64,000 nt of DNA from the NCBI RefSeq assembly GCF_021404545.1, contig NZ_JAAWWD010000041.1:1-64000 (forward strand), in the 5' to 3' direction. A model generated the notes under the pieces. That model saw nothing but the letters and a program-made list of their open reading frames with translations. It ran no database searches and had not been told where the DNA came from. Source of the stretch: Aestuariivita sp. Lineage in GTDB: Bacteria > Pseudomonadota > Alphaproteobacteria > Rhodobacterales > Rhodobacteraceae. Position numbers and translations under genes: made by a program. This document shows positions 62,702 through 64,000 of this stretch, piece by piece (within the stretch, counting starts at the first letter, position 1; every line of letters starts with the position of its first letter).

Positions 62702-62735
62702 TCTGGTGCGCCAGATCTGCCAAGCTGGTGCCAGA
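62702..62735. promoter_or_regulatory. Repeated CTGGTGC-CAG dyads before the binding protein
   Basis: TCTGG-TGCG-CCAGA (62702-62715) and CTGG-TG-CCAG (62725-62734) are two related inverted repeats about 21 bases apart in the 108-base spacer. They could be a regulator operator. Pattern-level evidence only. Confidence 0.35.
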
Positions 62736-62781
62736 GCTGTCCGCTCAGTGGCAGCATGGAACCGTCAGGGAGACTTTGACC

Positions 62782-64000
62782 ATGACCGCACTGACAAACC
62801 GCCTTGCCTGGGCCGCGTCTTTTGCCTTGGCCGCTGGCTTTGGCACCGCACAGGCGCAACAGACCGACATCACCGTGGGCCTTCAACTGGAACCTCCGCA
62901 TCTGGATCCGACAAGCGCCGCGGCAGGCGCCATCGACAACGTTCTTTATTCCAATGTGTTCGAAGGCCTCACCCGTTTCATGGGCGACGGATCGGTCGTG
63001 CCCGGTCTCGCAGAAAGCTGGGAAATCTCGGATGATGGATTGGTGTATAGCTTCACTCTCCGGGGCGGCGTGACGTTCCACGACGGAACCACAATGGACG
63101 CAGAAGACGTTAAATTCAGCCTGGACCGCGCCCGGGCCGAGGACAGTGTGAACGCGCAAAAAGCGCTCTTTGAGGGGATCGCGGACGTCACCGTGGTGGA
63201 TCCGCTGACCGTGGAGGTGACGCTGGCCGAACCCAACGGAAATTTCCTTTTCAACATGGCCTGGGGTGACGCGGTGATCGTGGCTCCCGAAAGCATCGAG
63301 GGGATTAAACAAACGCCCATCGGCACTGGCGCGTTCCGGTTCGTGGAATGGGTACAGGGCGACCGCATCACGCTGGAGAAAAACGCCGATTACTGGGGGG
63401 CGCCTGCACAGCTGGAACGTGCGACGTTCCAGTTCATCTCGGACCCCACCGCAGCCTTTGCCGCGATGATGGCCGAGGATATCGATGCCTTCAGCGGCTT
63501 TCCTGCGCCCGAAAACCTGCCGCAATTCGATGCCGATCCGAGGTTTCAGGTGCTTGTTGGCTCCACCGAAGGGGAGACAATCCTGTCGACCAACAATCTG
63601 CAACCGCCCTTTGACGATCTGAGGGTTCGGCAGGCCCTGGCCCATGCCATCGACCGGCAAGCAATCATCGATGGCGCGATGTTTGGCTATGGCACACCAA
63701 TCGGCACACATTTCGCGCCGCATAATCCGGCCTATGTGGATCTGACCGGTCTGTCGGCCCATGATCCCGACAAGGCGCGCGTGCTTCTGGCAGAGGCTGG
63801 ATTCCCGGACGGGTTCGAGACCACATTGCATCTGCCGCCGCCATCCTATGCCCGCCGCGGGGGAGAGATCATCGCCGCACAGCTGGCCGAGGTCGGCATC
63901 ACCGCCGAGATCATCAATGTCGAATGGGCTCAATGGCTCGAAACCGTGTTTCGGGGCAAGAATTTCGGGCTGACCATCGTGAGCCATACCGAACCGATGG
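62782..64000 (+). CDS. ABC transporter substrate-binding protein, family 5 (partial, runs off the window)
   Basis: The first 406 residues of a third oligopeptide-type binding protein. Signal peptide ALTNRLAWAASFALAAGFGT with cleavage near AQAQ, then ITVGLQLEPPHLDPTSAAAG, YSFTLRGGVTFHDGTTMDAE and IGTGAFRFVEWVQGDRITLE. It differs from copies A and B (37788 and 35093), closer to DdpA/GsiB-type sequences. Transporter genes presumably follow outside the window. Confidence 0.88.
   Translation, partial: MTALTNRLAWAASFALAAGFGTAQAQQTDITVGLQLEPPHLDPTSAAAGAIDNVLYSNVFEGLTRFMGDGSVVPGLAESWEISDDGLVYSFTLRGGVTFHDGTTMDAEDVKFSLDRARAEDSVNAQKALFEGIADVTVVDPLTVEVTLAEPNGNFLFNMAWGDAVIVAPESIEGIKQTPIGTGAFRFVEWVQGDRITLEKNADYWGAPAQLERATFQFISDPTAAFAAMMAEDIDAFSGFPAPENLPQFDADPRFQVLVGSTEGETILSTNNLQPPFDDLRVRQALAHAIDRQAIIDGAMFGYGTPIGTHFAPHNPAYVDLTGLSAHDPDKARVLLAEAGFPDGFETTLHLPPPSYARRGGEIIAAQLAEVGITAEIINVEWAQWLETVFRGKNFGLTIVSHTEPM

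Noticed and set aside
62452-63987. Long minus-strand open frame (511 codons) opposite the binding protein
   Set aside because: It mirrors the codon structure of the clear family 5 binding protein on the plus strand, has no recognisable motifs and reads as Arg/Gly/His-rich shadow sequence.

Overview
The window is high-GC, densely packed alphaproteobacterial DNA, most likely from a marine Rhodobacteraceae (Roseobacter-type) chromosome. The clues are the pobA-pcaCHG block with divergent pcaQ, a complete beta-hydroxyaspartate cycle (bhc) cluster, single-chain PutA with an Lrp-type regulator, a TRAP transporter, several dipeptide-type ABC transporter genes, and a glucosylglycerate-type compatible-solute pair. 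I do not commit to a genus. I recognised no rRNA, tRNA or CRISPR array.

Layout. 1-1.3 kb: tail of an IS110-type transposase and an unidentified low-GC ORF. 1.4-6.2 kb: a likely operon with a kynureninase-like/cyclase fusion, a Rieske oxygenase and a glutamine-synthetase-like enzyme, probably an aromatic amine or tryptophan-type catabolic route. 6.5-12.1 kb: tamA-tamB (outer-membrane protein assembly). 12.1-16.2 kb: putA and its Lrp-family regulator. 16.2-20.2 kb: protocatechuate/4-hydroxybenzoate genes (pcaG, pcaH, pcaC, pobA; pcaQ divergent).

20.3-34.9 kb: a signalling block. A minus-strand operon of eight genes encodes a Ser/Thr kinase, an FHA protein, a PP2C phosphatase, three P-loop GTPases (one dynamin-sized), a possible roadblock-like protein and an unknown protein. 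It is flanked by two paralogous response regulators whose output domain looks like a GGDEF domain without its catalytic motif, then a membrane histidine kinase and a LuxI-type synthase without an adjacent luxR. This is the best candidate for an undescribed system.

35-44.5 kb: a dipeptide-type ABC transporter with two substrate-binding proteins, a DUF4329 protein and a GNAT acetyltransferase inside the operon. 44.5-46.3 kb: a convergent sulfatase/phosphonate-monoesterase. 46.3-52.8 kb: bhcR and divergent bhcABCD (glyoxylate to oxaloacetate), then a GAPDH-family gene. 53-57.6 kb: a decayed alcohol dehydrogenase, a MarR regulator facing a TRAP transporter/hydrolase operon across two identical palindromes. 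57.7-59.7 kb: glucosyl(mannosyl)-phosphoglycerate phosphatase and synthase. 59.8-61.5 kb: a degraded IS3 element containing an IS110 transposase scrap and truncating glpD. 61.6-64 kb: a CaiB/BaiF CoA-transferase-family gene and the start of another oligopeptide-type binding protein.

A dispersed palindromic repeat (core GGCGGGACTTGTCCCGCC) occurs five times in intergenic or gene-end positions, once as an inverted pair between convergent genes.
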